Notes: a model not told the origin generated them from the letters alone. Counted from the first letter of the stretch, positions 44,377 through 59,931 are shown. The stretch is DNA of 64,000 nucleotides from Methylibium sp035762065 (GCF_035762065.1 NZ_DASTPW010000043.1:62001-126000); one strand, 5' to 3'. Made by a program: numbers and translations.

Positions 44377-46545
44377 CTAGACCGCGACGCGCACCTCGAG
44401 CGGGCCGCCCTTGCGCATGACCTGCACGCCGACGTGCTGGTCGTGCCGCTGCAGCAGCAGGTCGACGCTTGCTGCGCCGACGCGCAGATCGCGCAGCTCC
44501 AGCGTGCCGATGAAGCCCGGCAGTCGCGGCGTGCGGAACGACAGCACGCCGCGCGGCGCGTCGATCTCCATGCCGAGCACCGCCTGCAGCATCGCGAACA
44601 CCGCGGCGGCCGACCACGCCTGCGGCGCGCACGCGACCGGGTAGAGGGTCGGGCCTTCGCCGTCGCGGCGATGGAAGCCGCAGAAGAGTTCGGGCATGCG
44701 GTGCTGGTCGAAGTGCAGCGTCGCCTCGAAGAGGCCGCCCATCAGCGTTAGGGCCGTGTCGGTGTGGCCGTAGCGCGCGAGCCCGGCGGCGACGAGCGCG
44801 GTGTCGTGGGGCCACACCGAACCGTTGTGATAAGCCATCGGGTTGTAGCGGGCCTGGCTGCTCGCCACCGTGCGCAAACCCCAGCCGGAGAAGAAGTCCG
44901 GCTGCGCGAAGCGGCGCGCCATCCGCGCGGCGTGTTCGGGTGCGGCGATGCCGGTCCACAGCGCGTGGCCGGCGTTCGAGCTGGCGACGCGGCAGGGCCG
45001 CTTGTCGCCGTCGAGCGCGATCGCGTAGCAGTCGAGCTCCTCGCACCAGAAGCGCTGCTGAAAGGCTTGCCGCAAGGCTTGCGCCTGGGCGAACAGGCGC
45101 GTGGCCAGCGTGCCGTCGCCGAGCGCCGAGGCCAGCTCGGCCGCGCCGAGCTTGGCGTCGTAGACGTAGGCCTGCACTTCGCACAGCGCAATGGGCGCCT
45201 GCGCCATGCGGCCGTCGGCATGGAAGATCGAATCGTGCGAATCCTTCCAGCCCTGCTGCAGCAGGCCCTGCGGCGTGCGGCGCGCGTATTCGACGAAGCC
45301 GTCGCCGTCGCTGTCGCCGCTCTCGTCGATCCAGCGCAGCGCAGCCAGCAGGTGCGGCCACAGGAAGCGAACGAAATCGAGATCGCCGGTGCGCCGCCAG
45401 TAGGCGCCCGCCAGCCCGACGAACAGCGGCGTTGCGTCCACCGTGCCGTAGTAACGGCCGAACGGCACCTCGCCGGTCTGCGCCATCTCGCACTTGCGCG
45501 CTTCGTGGAGGATCTTGCCGGGCTCGGCGTCGCGCGCCGGGTCTTGCTCGGTCGCCTGCAGCGTCGCGAGGCTTGCGAGCACGCCACGCGCGAGCGACGG
45601 GTCGGTCCACAGCATCTCGCGCGCGGTGATCACGCCGTCGCGGCCGAAGATCGTCGAGTACCAGGGCACGCCGGCATACGGGTAGGGGCCGGTCGGGAGC
45701 TCCGTGGTCAGCATCGCCAGGTCGGCGGTGGAGCGCTCGATCCAGCGGTCGACCAGCGGGTTCGAGCTCGCGATGCGGCACTGCTCGCCGGACTGCCGCG
45801 CGCGCGCCTCGGCGTTCGCGCGGAAGGCGGCGTCGTAGCTTTCGGCGCGCCGGCGCGGCTGGCCTTCGATGTCGCAGTCCACCGTGCAGTAGAGATGGTG
45901 GTCGCAGCCCGGCTCGAGCCGCAGGCGAAAGCGGGCGCAGCGATCGTCCCAGGCGCTCGGCGCGGGCGCGAAACGGATGCGGCTCGCGCGCTGGCGGCCG
46001 TCGAGGCCGCTGTAGCGGAACACCAGTTCGTCGTCGCCGCAGCGCGGCGCGTGGCGCTCGCCTTGCTTCGCGCGCGGCGTGCCGCGCACTTCGAACAGGT
46101 CGCGGAAGTCGGCGTCGAAGCGCAGCGCGAGCTCGAGGTCCACCGGCTCCAGCCCGTGGTGGCCGAGCCGGATGTGTTCATAGCAGGCGCCGTCCCAGAG
46201 CAGCTTGGCGCGAAAGACGTGGATCTCGCCCTTCGGCACCGCGAGCCGGCCGTCGACGACGAGGTCCGGGTTCATCAGCTCGACGATCAGCAGGTTGTTG
46301 CGCTCCTTGACCGTCGCGCCCAGGAACATCGGCCGCACGCCGTTGAGGGTGAGCTCGGCGTGCGAGAGGAAGCGCGTGTCCTCGTGGTACAGGCCCTGCT
46401 CGCCGGCGCCCCATGGGTGGATGTCGCCGTGGCGGTCGAACAGCGCGAAGCTGTCGTCGCACTTCACCACGTGCGGCTGCTCGTCGGCGCGTGCCGCGGC
46501 GGCGGCGACGTACCACTGGTTGCCGATCTGGATCGTCTCGGTCAC
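44377..46545 (-). CDS. Glycogen-debranching/amylo-alpha-1,6-glucosidase-like protein
   Basis: 722 residues from GTG at 46545. An N-terminal beta-rich domain (DRHGDIHPWGAGEQGLYHEDTRFL, the GDE-N-bis-type region) leads to an (alpha/alpha)6 barrel (about 250-640: PYAGVPWYSTIFGRDGVIT with acidic FGRD, FVEYARRTPQGL, YNPMAYHNGSVWPHDTALV). The SVWPHD motif is typical of GH15/GH63/GH133-type glucosidases. It probably acts on oligosaccharides. It starts 53 bp after the glycosyltransferase stop, suggesting one unit of glycan metabolism. Confidence 0.85.
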   Translation of the reverse strand: MTETIQIGNQWYVAAAAARADEQPHVVKCDDSFALFDRHGDIHPWGAGEQGLYHEDTRFLSHAELTLNGVRPMFLGATVKERNNLLIVELMNPDLVVDGRLAVPKGEIHVFRAKLLWDGACYEHIRLGHHGLEPVDLELALRFDADFRDLFEVRGTPRAKQGERHAPRCGDDELVFRYSGLDGRQRASRIRFAPAPSAWDDRCARFRLRLEPGCDHHLYCTVDCDIEGQPRRRAESYDAAFRANAEARARQSGEQCRIASSNPLVDRWIERSTADLAMLTTELPTGPYPYAGVPWYSTIFGRDGVITAREMLWTDPSLARGVLASLATLQATEQDPARDAEPGKILHEARKCEMAQTGEVPFGRYYGTVDATPLFVGLAGAYWRRTGDLDFVRFLWPHLLAALRWIDESGDSDGDGFVEYARRTPQGLLQQGWKDSHDSIFHADGRMAQAPIALCEVQAYVYDAKLGAAELASALGDGTLATRLFAQAQALRQAFQQRFWCEELDCYAIALDGDKRPCRVASSNAGHALWTGIAAPEHAARMARRFAQPDFFSGWGLRTVASSQARYNPMAYHNGSVWPHDTALVAAGLARYGHTDTALTLMGGLFEATLHFDQHRMPELFCGFHRRDGEGPTLYPVACAPQAWSAAAVFAMLQAVLGMEIDAPRGVLSFRTPRLPGFIGTLELRDLRVGAASVDLLLQRHDQHVGVQVMRKGGPLEVRVAV

Positions 46546-46598
46546 GGGCGTGTTCCTGGAGGAGGCGCGGCTCGGCGGCCGGCCCGGTTCGACACGGC

Positions 46599-47675
46599 TC
46601 AGAGCGGCAGTTCCGCGGCATCGGCAGCGGCTCCGTCGTCGGGGCAGGCGCGTGCGTCGATCAGGGCCTGGTAGACCTGCAGGTAGCGCTGCGCCATGCG
46701 GTCGGCGGTGTAGCGACGCTCGAAGAAGCCGCGACAGCTGCGACGGTCGATCCGGTGGATGCGGCGCGCGGCGTCGATCGCGCCCTCCTGGTCGTCGACG
46801 ACGAAGCCGGTGACGCCGTCGCGCATCAGCTCCGGCACCGAGCCGCAGCGCCAGGCGACGACCGGCGTGCCGCAGGCGAAGGCTTCGATCATCACCAGCC
46901 CGAAAGGCTCGGGCCAGTCGATCGGGAACAGCAGCGCGCGGGCCTGGCCGAGGAAATCGTTCTTCTCGACGTCGCCGATCTCGCCGACGAACTCGATCAG
47001 CGGGTGGTCGAGCCGCGGCGCGATCTCGCGCTCGAAGTAGGCGCGGTCGGCATCGTCGACCTTCGCCGCGATGCGCAGCGGGGTGTCGCAGGCGATCGCG
47101 ATCTCGATCGCGCGGTCGAGCCGCTTCTCGGGCGAGACGCGGCCGATGAAGGCGAAGTAGTCGCCGGGCCGTTCATGGAAGCGGTACAGCTCGCGCGGCA
47201 GGCCGTGGTGGACGGTCGCGCACCAGTTCGCGTTGGACAGCGGCTCGCGCTGCGCCTGCGAGATCGACACCAGCGGATGGGCGCGGAACTGCGCGTGCAG
47301 CGGCTTCAGGTCCGGCAGGTCGAGCCGGCCGTGCAGCGTGGTGACGCAGGGCGTCGCCGAGCGGCAGGCCAGCGGGTAGTGCAGCGCATCGATGTGGAAG
47401 TGGATCGCGTCGAAATCGCCGGCCTGCTCGAACACGCGATCGACCATGACCAGGTGGCGCATCACCCCGTCGGGCCGGCTCGGGTCGAGCCGCAGGCCGC
47501 GCTCGCTCATCGGCACCAGCTGCGCCGAGGTGACCGAGTCGCCGCTCGCGAACAGCGTCACCTCGTGGCCTTGTTCGATCAGCGCCTCGGTGAGGTAGGA
47601 GACGACGCGCTCGGTGCCGCCGTAGGCTCGCGGCGGAACGCTTTCGAACAACGGTGCGACCTGGGCGATTCTCAC
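46599..47675 (-). CDS. Glycosyltransferase family 4 (GT-B)
   Basis: 358 residues from GTG at 47675. VAPLFESVPPRAYGGTERVV is the N-terminal donor/acceptor loop of GT4 enzymes. FIGRVSPEKRLDRAIEIA and FPIDWPEPFGLVMIEAFACGTPVVAW contain the EPFGLVMIEA (E-x7-E) nucleotide-sugar site. The acceptor is unknown. It is probably linked with the debranching-type enzyme downstream. Confidence 0.88.
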   Translation of the reverse strand: MRIAQVAPLFESVPPRAYGGTERVVSYLTEALIEQGHEVTLFASGDSVTSAQLVPMSERGLRLDPSRPDGVMRHLVMVDRVFEQAGDFDAIHFHIDALHYPLACRSATPCVTTLHGRLDLPDLKPLHAQFRAHPLVSISQAQREPLSNANWCATVHHGLPRELYRFHERPGDYFAFIGRVSPEKRLDRAIEIAIACDTPLRIAAKVDDADRAYFEREIAPRLDHPLIEFVGEIGDVEKNDFLGQARALLFPIDWPEPFGLVMIEAFACGTPVVAWRCGSVPELMRDGVTGFVVDDQEGAIDAARRIHRIDRRSCRGFFERRYTADRMAQRYLQVYQALIDARACPDDGAAADAAELPL

Positions 47676-47766
47676 GATGCAAGGGCGGGCTGCATGGGCC
47701 CGCTTCCTGGCAAGCGCTGTACCCGTGTCCAGCCGCGGCTGCTGCCGCCGCCCGCTTCGCCTCAGC

Positions 47767-48123
47767 TCACGCGATGTAGCAGGGCGCGACCTCGCGCACC
47801 TCGACGCTGCACCACTGCGCGGCCGGGCATTCGGCGGCGAGCGCGATCGCCTCGTCGCGGGTCTTGCAGTCGAGCAGGTAGAAGCCGCCGACCATTTCCT
47901 TGGCCTCGGTGAACGGGCCGTCGACCAGCACACGGCGGCCCTCGCGCACCTGCACGCGCACCGCGTCGGCATCGGGGCGCAGCGATTCGCTGGCCTTGAA
48001 GATGCCGCGGGCTCGAAGCTCGTCGCCCCAGTCGAGCATGCGCTGGTAGAGCAGCTTGCCCTCGTCGAGGCTGCGCTCGCCGCGCTGCTCGCGCGGCTCC
48101 AGGATCATCAGCATGTAGGCCAT
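47767..48123 (-). CDS. YciI-like (DGPF domain) protein
   Basis: 118 residues. It has a ferredoxin-like YCII fold with VDGPFTEAKEMVGGFYLLD, the DGPF signature, and a well-placed GAGGAG ribosome site. Small DGPF proteins are the usual neighbours of ECF42 sigma factors. It lies 79 bp after the sigma-factor stop. The function is unknown. Confidence 0.85.
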   Translation of the reverse strand: MAYMLMILEPREQRGERSLDEGKLLYQRMLDWGDELRARGIFKASESLRPDADAVRVQVREGRRVLVDGPFTEAKEMVGGFYLLDCKTRDEAIALAAECPAAQWCSVEVREVAPCYIA

Positions 48124-48202
48124 CGTCGGTCTCCTCGGCGGACGATCTTAGTCAGCGAGCCTGCGCCGACGCTTCGGCCGCGATCGAGGCCCTGCGGCCG
48201 CC

Positions 48203-49504
48203 TCAGTGCACGCCGCTGCCGGCGCGCTTCATCAACAGCGCCTTCTCGCGCGCGTTGCGCGTCATGCCGGCGGCGCGCAGCCATTCGGCGCGGGCCTCGT
48301 CGTGCCGGCCCAGCTTCGCCAGCAGGTCGGCGCGCACGCTGGGCAGCAGGTGGTAGCCGTCGAGCACGCCATCGGCCTGCAGCCGGTCGACGATCGCGAG
48401 GCCTTCGTCGGCGCCGTAGGCCATCGCGACCGCGACCGCGCGGTTGAGCTCGACGATCGGCGAGGGCAGCACCTGCGCGAGCGCGTCGTAGAGCGCGGCG
48501 ATGCGCGGCCAGTCGGTCGCCTCGGCGCTGAGCGCGCGGGCATGGCAGGCGGCGATCGCGGCCTGCAGCGCATAGGCGCCGAGGCCGGCGCCTTTCGCGT
48601 CGGCGAGCTGCTGAGCGCGCCCGAGCGCGGCCAGGCCGCGGCGGATCAGCAGCGGGTCCCAGCGCGCACGGTTCTGGTCAAGCAGCAGGATCGGCTCGCC
48701 GTTCGCCGCGGCGCGCGCGGCGATGCGCGAGGCCTGGATCTCCATCAACGCGACCAGCGCGTGCACCTCGCTCTCGTGCGGGGCCAGGCCCACCAGCACG
48801 CGGCCAAGCCGCAGTGCGTCGTCCACCAGCGCGGGGCGCATCCAGTCGTCGCCGGCGGTCGCCGCGTAGCCTTCGTTGAAGACGAGGTAGATCACCTCGA
48901 GCACGGATGCGAGCCGCGCGTCGCGCTCGGCGCCGTGCGGCACCTCGAAGGGCACACGGGCCTCGGCGAGCGCGCGCTTGGCGCGCACGATGCGCTGCTG
49001 GATCGTCGGCACCGGCGCGAGGAAGGCACGCGCGATCTCCTCGATGCCGAGCCCGCACAGCAGCCGCAGCGTCAGCGCGACGCGCGCCTCCTTCGGCAGC
49101 ACCGGGTGGCAGGCGGTGAAGATCAGGCGCAGCAGGTCGTCGCCGATGTCGTCGTCCATCGCGTCGATCAGGGCGTCGGCGAAGTCGGGCTCGACGCTCG
49201 TGCCGAGCGCGTCCATGTCCTGGCCGATCGCGCCGATCTCGCGCTCGGCCATCGTGCGGTGCCGCAGGCGGTCGATCGCGCGGCGCTTGCCGGTGGCCAT
49301 CAGCCAGGCCCCCGGGTTCGCAGGCACGCCGTGGGCGGGCCAGTCCTCGAGCGCGGCGACCAGCGCGTCCTGCGCCAGTTCTTCGGCCGTGCCGACGTCG
49401 CCGCGCAGCATGCGCGCGAGCTTGGCGACGACGCTCGCGGCCTCGATGCGCCAGATGGCTTCGATCGCACGGTGCGTCGCGCCGGTGTCGTGCGGCTCGC
49501 TCAC
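48203..49504 (-). CDS. ECF-family RNA polymerase sigma factor with C-terminal TPR-like extension (ECF42)
   Basis: 433 residues from GTG at 49504. Sigma region 2 is AEELAQDALVAALEDWP and NPGAWLMATGKRRAIDRLRH; region 4 is ALTLRLLCGLGIEEIARAF and TIQQRIVRAKR. A helical extension of about 230 residues follows (LALGR-like repeats, ending near KLGRHDEARAEWLRAAG), as in COG4941/ECF42. No anti-sigma gene is adjacent; ECF42 members are usually controlled through the C-terminal domain. It overlaps the SRPBCC gene by 4 bp. Confidence 0.92.
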   Translation of the reverse strand: MSEPHDTGATHRAIEAIWRIEAASVVAKLARMLRGDVGTAEELAQDALVAALEDWPAHGVPANPGAWLMATGKRRAIDRLRHRTMAEREIGAIGQDMDALGTSVEPDFADALIDAMDDDIGDDLLRLIFTACHPVLPKEARVALTLRLLCGLGIEEIARAFLAPVPTIQQRIVRAKRALAEARVPFEVPHGAERDARLASVLEVIYLVFNEGYAATAGDDWMRPALVDDALRLGRVLVGLAPHESEVHALVALMEIQASRIAARAAANGEPILLLDQNRARWDPLLIRRGLAALGRAQQLADAKGAGLGAYALQAAIAACHARALSAEATDWPRIAALYDALAQVLPSPIVELNRAVAVAMAYGADEGLAIVDRLQADGVLDGYHLLPSVRADLLAKLGRHDEARAEWLRAAGMTRNAREKALLMKRAGSGVH

Positions 49505-50040
49505 TTCTCGGCCAGCGCCTTGAGGTTGGCGAGGCCGGCCTCGAAGTCGCGGCCGATCATCTTGTCCATGTCGAAGATCGTGCCCATCAGCTTCGAGACA
49601 TAGGGGCTCGGGCCGTGCATCGCCCAGGTCACCTCGGTGCCGGCCGGCTGCGGCGCGAGCAGGAACTCGACGTGGTTCTGCACCTTGAAGGGCCGCACGA
49701 AATCGAGCTTCACCAGCACCTTGTCGGGCGCGCGCGACTCGACGATCTGCATGCTGCCGGCGCCGATCTCCCGGTTGCCGTCCCACGCGTACAGCGCGCC
49801 GGGGCCGGCCTGCGGGCCGCTGAAGCTGCGCTTCATCGCCGGGTCCTTGCGGTCGTAGGGCGACCAGCTGGTGAAGGCCTGCAGGTCGTTGATCAGCGGA
49901 TAGATCTTTTCGGGCGGCGCCTGGATCACCGTGCGGCGTTCGACGCGGAAGCTGTCCGGCTTGGTCGCCGCGTAGATCGCGAGGCCGGCGGTCGCCAGCA
50001 CCACCAGCATCAGCACGAAGAGGGCGAGGGTCTTCAACAC
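49501..50040 (-). CDS. SRPBCC-family (polyketide cyclase/START-like) membrane-anchored protein
   Basis: 179 residues from GTG at 50040. A transmembrane segment (about 4-25) precedes a START-like domain with VIQAPPEKIYPLINDLQAFTSW and GTEVTWAMHGPSP. It may bind a hydrophobic ligand at the membrane. It sits between the YciI-like gene (13 bp) and the sigma factor (4-bp overlap). Confidence 0.8.
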   Translation of the reverse strand: MLKTLALFVLMLVVLATAGLAIYAATKPDSFRVERRTVIQAPPEKIYPLINDLQAFTSWSPYDRKDPAMKRSFSGPQAGPGALYAWDGNREIGAGSMQIVESRAPDKVLVKLDFVRPFKVQNHVEFLLAPQPAGTEVTWAMHGPSPYVSKLMGTIFDMDKMIGRDFEAGLANLKALAEK

Positions 50041-50053
50041 GGCCGCTCCCGCC

Positions 50054-50488
50054 TCACGGTTTGGCGGCGTTCGCCGACTGCGCCAGCATGTCGGCATAGC
50101 CGCCGGCGGCCTGCTGCACCTCGGGCGTGAAGTCGGCGAACTCCTGCACCTGGCGTACCTCGATCACCTCGTCGTCGGAGGCCGGGCAGCGGCTGGCCCA
50201 GGCGAGCGCCTCGTCGCGCGACTTCACCTGGATCATCCAGTAGCCGCCCACGACTTCCTTGGCCTCCGCGAAGGGGCCGTCGGTGATGCTCGCCAAGCCG
50301 TCCTTGAACGAGACGCGCGCGCCCATCGAAGGCGGATGCAGCCCGTCGAGCGCCAGCAGCACGCCGGCCTTCTGCAGGTCCTCGTTGAACTTCATCATCT
50401 GCGCGACGCGCTCGGCGTCGAGCGTCTGCACCGCGTCGGGCGCGGCGTTCTCGTAGCCGCGGGGGATCATCAAAAGCATGAAGCGCAT
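50054..50488 (-). CDS. YciI-like (DGPF domain) protein
   Basis: 144 residues. It has MRFMLLMIPRGYENAAPD, then ITDGPFAEAKEVVGGYWMIQV with the DGPF signature, and AGGAG upstream. The second DGPF protein of the cluster, similar in fold to the one at 47767 but longer at the C-terminus. It is probably a target or partner of the ECF42 factor. Confidence 0.87.
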   Translation of the reverse strand: MRFMLLMIPRGYENAAPDAVQTLDAERVAQMMKFNEDLQKAGVLLALDGLHPPSMGARVSFKDGLASITDGPFAEAKEVVGGYWMIQVKSRDEALAWASRCPASDDEVIEVRQVQEFADFTPEVQQAAGGYADMLAQSANAAKP

Positions 50489-50515
50489 GGTCGTCTCCTG
50501 TGGTCGGCGGCCGCT

Positions 50516-50875
50516 TCAGGCCGCGACAATTTCCTTGAAGCCGCCGAAGAACATGCGCTTCGCGTCGAAGGGCAGGCGCTTCGGATCCATCATGTCCTCC
50601 AGGCGCGGATCGGCCATCACTTTCGCGTTGATGCGGTCGCGCTGCACGCGCGACTTGAAGACGATCCACGAGAACACCACCACCTCGCCGGCCTTGAGCT
50701 TCACGCTCTGCGGGAACGAGGTGAGCTTGCCGGGCTGCACGTCGTCGGCGACGCATTCGTGCACCTCCAGCGCGCCGTGCTCGCGCCAGATCTTCGCGGC
50801 GCGTGCGGCCAGCTTCTTGTAGTCGGCCAGCGCGTCGGCGGGCACGGGGACGACGAAACCATCGACGTAGTTCAT
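50516..50875 (-). CDS. DUF1428 family protein
   Basis: 119 residues: MNYVDGFVVPVPADALADYK, KIWREHGALEVHECVADD, VVFSWIVFKSR and MPF-like end KRMFFGGFKEIV. This is the full-length dimeric alpha-beta barrel DUF1428 pattern. The function is unknown to me. It clusters with YciI and VOC genes under the ECF42 factor. Confidence 0.87.
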   Translation of the reverse strand: MNYVDGFVVPVPADALADYKKLAARAAKIWREHGALEVHECVADDVQPGKLTSFPQSVKLKAGEVVVFSWIVFKSRVQRDRINAKVMADPRLEDMMDPKRLPFDAKRMFFGGFKEIVAA

Positions 50876-50909
50876 GGCGTGCGTTCCTTTCGTTGGACGG
50901 GCTGCGGAA

Positions 50910-51347
50910 TCAAGACTGAGCGGCTTCGGCGACGACCATCCAGTTCACCCCGAAGCGGTCGGCCACGCAGCCGAAGGCCGGCGAGAAGAAGCTCGGGCCG
51001 AGCGGCATCTGCACCTGGCCACCTTCGGCGAGCGCCGAGAAGCAGCGCTCGGCGGCGGCCGCGTCGTCCACCGTCAGCGCCAGCGCGATGCCCTTGAACT
51101 CCGGCGCCTTCGGCTCCATGCCGTCGGAGGCGAGCAGCACCGTCTCGCCGATGCGCACGCTGGCATGCATCACCTTGTGCTCGAAGCCGGGCGGCAGCAT
51201 CGCGCCGGCGCAGCCTTCGCCGGCGCCGAGGTCGGGGTTGTCGGCGAAGCTCATGCGCTGCTCGACCTTCGCGCCGAGCTTGCTCGCGTAGAACTCGAGC
51301 GCTTCGTCGCAGCGGCCGTTGAAGAAGAGGTAGGACTGGACTTGCAT
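50910..51347 (-). CDS. VOC-family PhnB-like protein
   Basis: 145 residues from ATG at 51347, with a CAGGAG ribosome site. Glyoxalase/bleomycin-resistance-like fold of the PhnB type: SYLFFNGRCDEALEFYASKLGA, ALALTVDDAAAAERCFSALAEGG and FGCVADRFGVNWMVV. It probably has no phosphonate role. It is the first gene of the VOC-DUF1428-YciI-SRPBCC-ECF42 group. Confidence 0.87.
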   Translation of the reverse strand: MQVQSYLFFNGRCDEALEFYASKLGAKVEQRMSFADNPDLGAGEGCAGAMLPPGFEHKVMHASVRIGETVLLASDGMEPKAPEFKGIALALTVDDAAAAERCFSALAEGGQVQMPLGPSFFSPAFGCVADRFGVNWMVVAEAAQS

Positions 51348-51521
51348 GGCGGTCTCCTGGGTCGGGATGGGCATCGCGGCCGGCACCTGGCTGGTCGCTC
51401 CGGGCCGACGCACTTTGCTGCCGGCTCATCGACACGACGAGGGGAGACGCCGCCGATCGACACGCGCGGCCAGGTTTTTTGTAACCGGCGCCGGACACCG
51501 CCCGCGCCGGCCGCGCCGCGC

Positions 51522-53672
51522 TCAGGCGTTGACGCGCCGCAGCCCCGGCCCGGCGAAGTGCCGCTGGATCGCGTCGGCGATGTCCTGCGGATCGGCCGGC
51601 TTGGTCAGGTGCAGGTCGAAGCCGGCATCGTGCGCTCGCGCGCGGTCGGCTTCGCTGCCGTAGCCGGTCATCGCGATCAGCAGCGCGGCGCGCATCGAAG
51701 GCATCTGGCGCAGCCGCCCGGCGGCCTGGTAGCCGTCCATGCCGGGCAGGCCGATGTCGAGCACGACGACCTCGGGCGCGTGTTCGCCGGCAAGCTTCAG
51801 CGCTTCGGCGGCGTCGCCGGCGGTGTGCAGCTCGTGGCCGGCCAGGCGCAGCACGATCGCGGCGGTTTCGGCGGTGTCGGGGTTGTCGTCGACCACCAGC
51901 ACCCGGCAGCGGTGCGCCTGCTCGGCCGCGCGCGGCTCGGCCGCCGCCTGCGGCGCCGGCGTGGCCGCGATGCCGGCGATGCACGGCAGCCTCACGATGA
52001 ACTCGGCGCCGCGGCCCGGCCCCTCGCTGAAGGCGTCGATCGAGCCGTGGTGCATCTCGACCAGCCGCCGGGCCAGCGTCAGCCCGACGCCGAGCCCACC
52101 CTGCGAGCGGTCGAGCTCGCGCTCGCCCTGCTGGAAGAGATCGAAGATCCTTGGCATCAGCTCGGCCTCGATGCCGATGCCGCTGTCGCGCACGCGCAGC
52201 GTCGCCTCGCCGCCTGCGTGGTCGAGCGTGAGCTCGATGTCGCCGCGCTCGTCGGTGTACTTGACCGCGTTGGTCAGCAGGTTGCCGAGGATCTGCGCAA
52301 GCCGCCCGGCGTCGCCGCGCACCCAGACCGCCTCCTTCGGCGCCGCGATGCGCAGCGTCTGGCGGCGCGATTCGAGCACCGGCCGGATCGTCTCGACGCT
52401 TTCCTCGAGCGCGACGCGCAGGTCGAGCGTCTCGAGCTGCAGGTTGACCTTGCCTTCGCTGATGCGCGCGACGTCGAGCAGCTCGTCGATGAGCCGGCGC
52501 ATCTGCGCGACCTGGCGCGACAGCACCGCGCTCGCCCATTGCAGCTGGCGGTCGTCGCGCGCCGCATGGCGCACCACCTCCGCGGCGTTGCGGATCGGCG
52601 CAAGCGGGTTGCGCAGTTCGTGCGACAGCATCGCGAGGAACTCGTCCTTGCGGCGGCTCGACTCCTGCAGGTCGCGCTCGGCCGCGCGCCGCACTTCGAT
52701 CTCCTGCTCGAGGCTGCGGTACAGCCGCGCGTTCTCGAGCGCGAGCGCGAGCCGCTGCGCGACTTCGCCCAGCGCGTCCCAGCGGTCCTGGGCCTGCTCG
52801 GCCGCGACGAACAGCACGCCGTGCACGCGCGCGCCCACCGCCAGCGGAAAGGCGCAGGCGGCGACCAGCGAGCGCGGCGGGTTGAAGCCGATGCCGATGC
52901 GGTGGAGCTCGCGCACGCCGAGGTCGGCGCGCGTGGCCATCGCCTCGCCGGCGGCCAGCGGTGCGAGCGTGTCCACCAGCAGATCGGCCAGGGGCGCCGG
53001 CAGCTCGCTCATCGTCGGCTGACGCAGGCTCCCGGTGCCGGCGAGCCACACGCGCGGCTGCATCGCCGCGTCGTGCATCTGCGCGACCGCGACGATGCCG
53101 CCGAATTCCTCGTGGATGAAGTCCACCAGCGGCGCGACCGCGGCCTCGCGGTCGAGCGAGCCTTCGAGCACGTGGCCGACCTGCGCCAGGAAGCTGAGCC
53201 GCCGCGTCGCGGCCTCCGCCGTGTGGCGCGCGGCCTCGGCCGCGAACAGCGCGAGGCGTTCTTCCGCCTGCTCCTTCAGGCGCCGCTGCGCTTCGAACAG
53301 CTGCAGGAACACGCGCACCTTGCTGCGCAGGATCTCGGGCACCACCGGCGCGACGATGTAGTCGACCGCGCCGAGCGCATAGCCCTCGGCAGCCTGCATC
53401 TCGTCGACGTAGGCGGTGATGAAGATGATCGGCGTGGTCGCCGTCTGGCGGTAGCCGCGGATCATCGCGGCGGTCTCGAAGCCGTCGATGTCGGGCATGT
53501 TGACGTCGAGCAGCACGACCGCGAAGTCGCGCCGCAGCAGCTCGCGCAGCGCGTCGCTGCCCGAGCGGGCGAGCACCACGTCGGCATCGAGCCCCTCGAG
53601 CACCGTCTGCATCACCAGCAGCTTCTCGTCGAGGTCGTCGACGACGAGCACGGCCGGGCGCACCGCCGGCAT
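51522..53672 (-). CDS. Hybrid sensor kinase with N- and C-terminal receiver domains
   Basis: 716 residues from ATG at 53672. An N-terminal receiver (Asp56 in VVLLDVNMPDIDG, about 7-120), a helical linker and a GAF domain (about 165-330) come first. HisKA (FLAMLSHELRNPLAPIRNA, His near 351), HATPase (LLTNAVKYTDE, DSGIGIEAE, GGLGVGLTLARRLV) and a second receiver (VLVVDDNPDTAE; Asp near 637 in VVVLDIGLPGMDG) follow. No membrane segments, so it is soluble. It starts 20 bp after the giant HAMP kinase and is probably in its phosphorelay; the N-terminal receiver would accept its phosphate. Confidence 0.9.
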   Translation of the reverse strand: MPAVRPAVLVVDDLDEKLLVMQTVLEGLDADVVLARSGSDALRELLRRDFAVVLLDVNMPDIDGFETAAMIRGYRQTATTPIIFITAYVDEMQAAEGYALGAVDYIVAPVVPEILRSKVRVFLQLFEAQRRLKEQAEERLALFAAEAARHTAEAATRRLSFLAQVGHVLEGSLDREAAVAPLVDFIHEEFGGIVAVAQMHDAAMQPRVWLAGTGSLRQPTMSELPAPLADLLVDTLAPLAAGEAMATRADLGVRELHRIGIGFNPPRSLVAACAFPLAVGARVHGVLFVAAEQAQDRWDALGEVAQRLALALENARLYRSLEQEIEVRRAAERDLQESSRRKDEFLAMLSHELRNPLAPIRNAAEVVRHAARDDRQLQWASAVLSRQVAQMRRLIDELLDVARISEGKVNLQLETLDLRVALEESVETIRPVLESRRQTLRIAAPKEAVWVRGDAGRLAQILGNLLTNAVKYTDERGDIELTLDHAGGEATLRVRDSGIGIEAELMPRIFDLFQQGERELDRSQGGLGVGLTLARRLVEMHHGSIDAFSEGPGRGAEFIVRLPCIAGIAATPAPQAAAEPRAAEQAHRCRVLVVDDNPDTAETAAIVLRLAGHELHTAGDAAEALKLAGEHAPEVVVLDIGLPGMDGYQAAGRLRQMPSMRAALLIAMTGYGSEADRARAHDAGFDLHLTKPADPQDIADAIQRHFAGPGLRRVNA

Positions 53673-53692
53673 GGTCGTGCCCTCGACGCCGC

Positions 53693-59488
<5,796 letters not shown>

Positions 59489-59931
59489 GTCGAGTCCTTG
59501 TTCAAAGGCGGGGATTTCAAGGCGAATGCGGGTCGCCGAGGCGGCCGGCAGGAGCGGCGCCGGGAGGCCTTCGGCCGCGGCCGCGTGCCAACCGCGACGG
59601 TGGACGAGGCGCCGACCGGCAAGTTCGGCACAGGCAGCGTGTCAAGGCAACCGGCCGTGACGCTGCTCCGCGCGGCGGAAGTCGGCGGCATCGCCGCTGC
59701 ATGCTGCGCTGCAGCGAGCTGCAACGAAGCCGTGCGGACGAGAGCGCCACGCCCGGCATGCAGCGCGCACAGCGGCCCGCCGGCCTGGCCGGCCACGCGC
59801 CATCCGCCCGCTGCTGCTCCTCGCCGGTTCCCTTGCGGCATCACCACTCCCGCCTGGCGCTTCGACGCCAACTGGATCGCGTGGCAATCGGCGTGCCTGA
59901 CGTTCCCGGAGGCGACCGCCAGAATCGCCCG
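59489..59931. other. 443-bp divergent intergenic region with no gene found
   Basis: It lies between the divergent HAMP-kinase and BciA-like starts and should hold both promoters. I see no coding frame with family resemblance, no clear sigma-70 site and no terminator. It is GC-rich like its surroundings. Confidence 0.4.
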
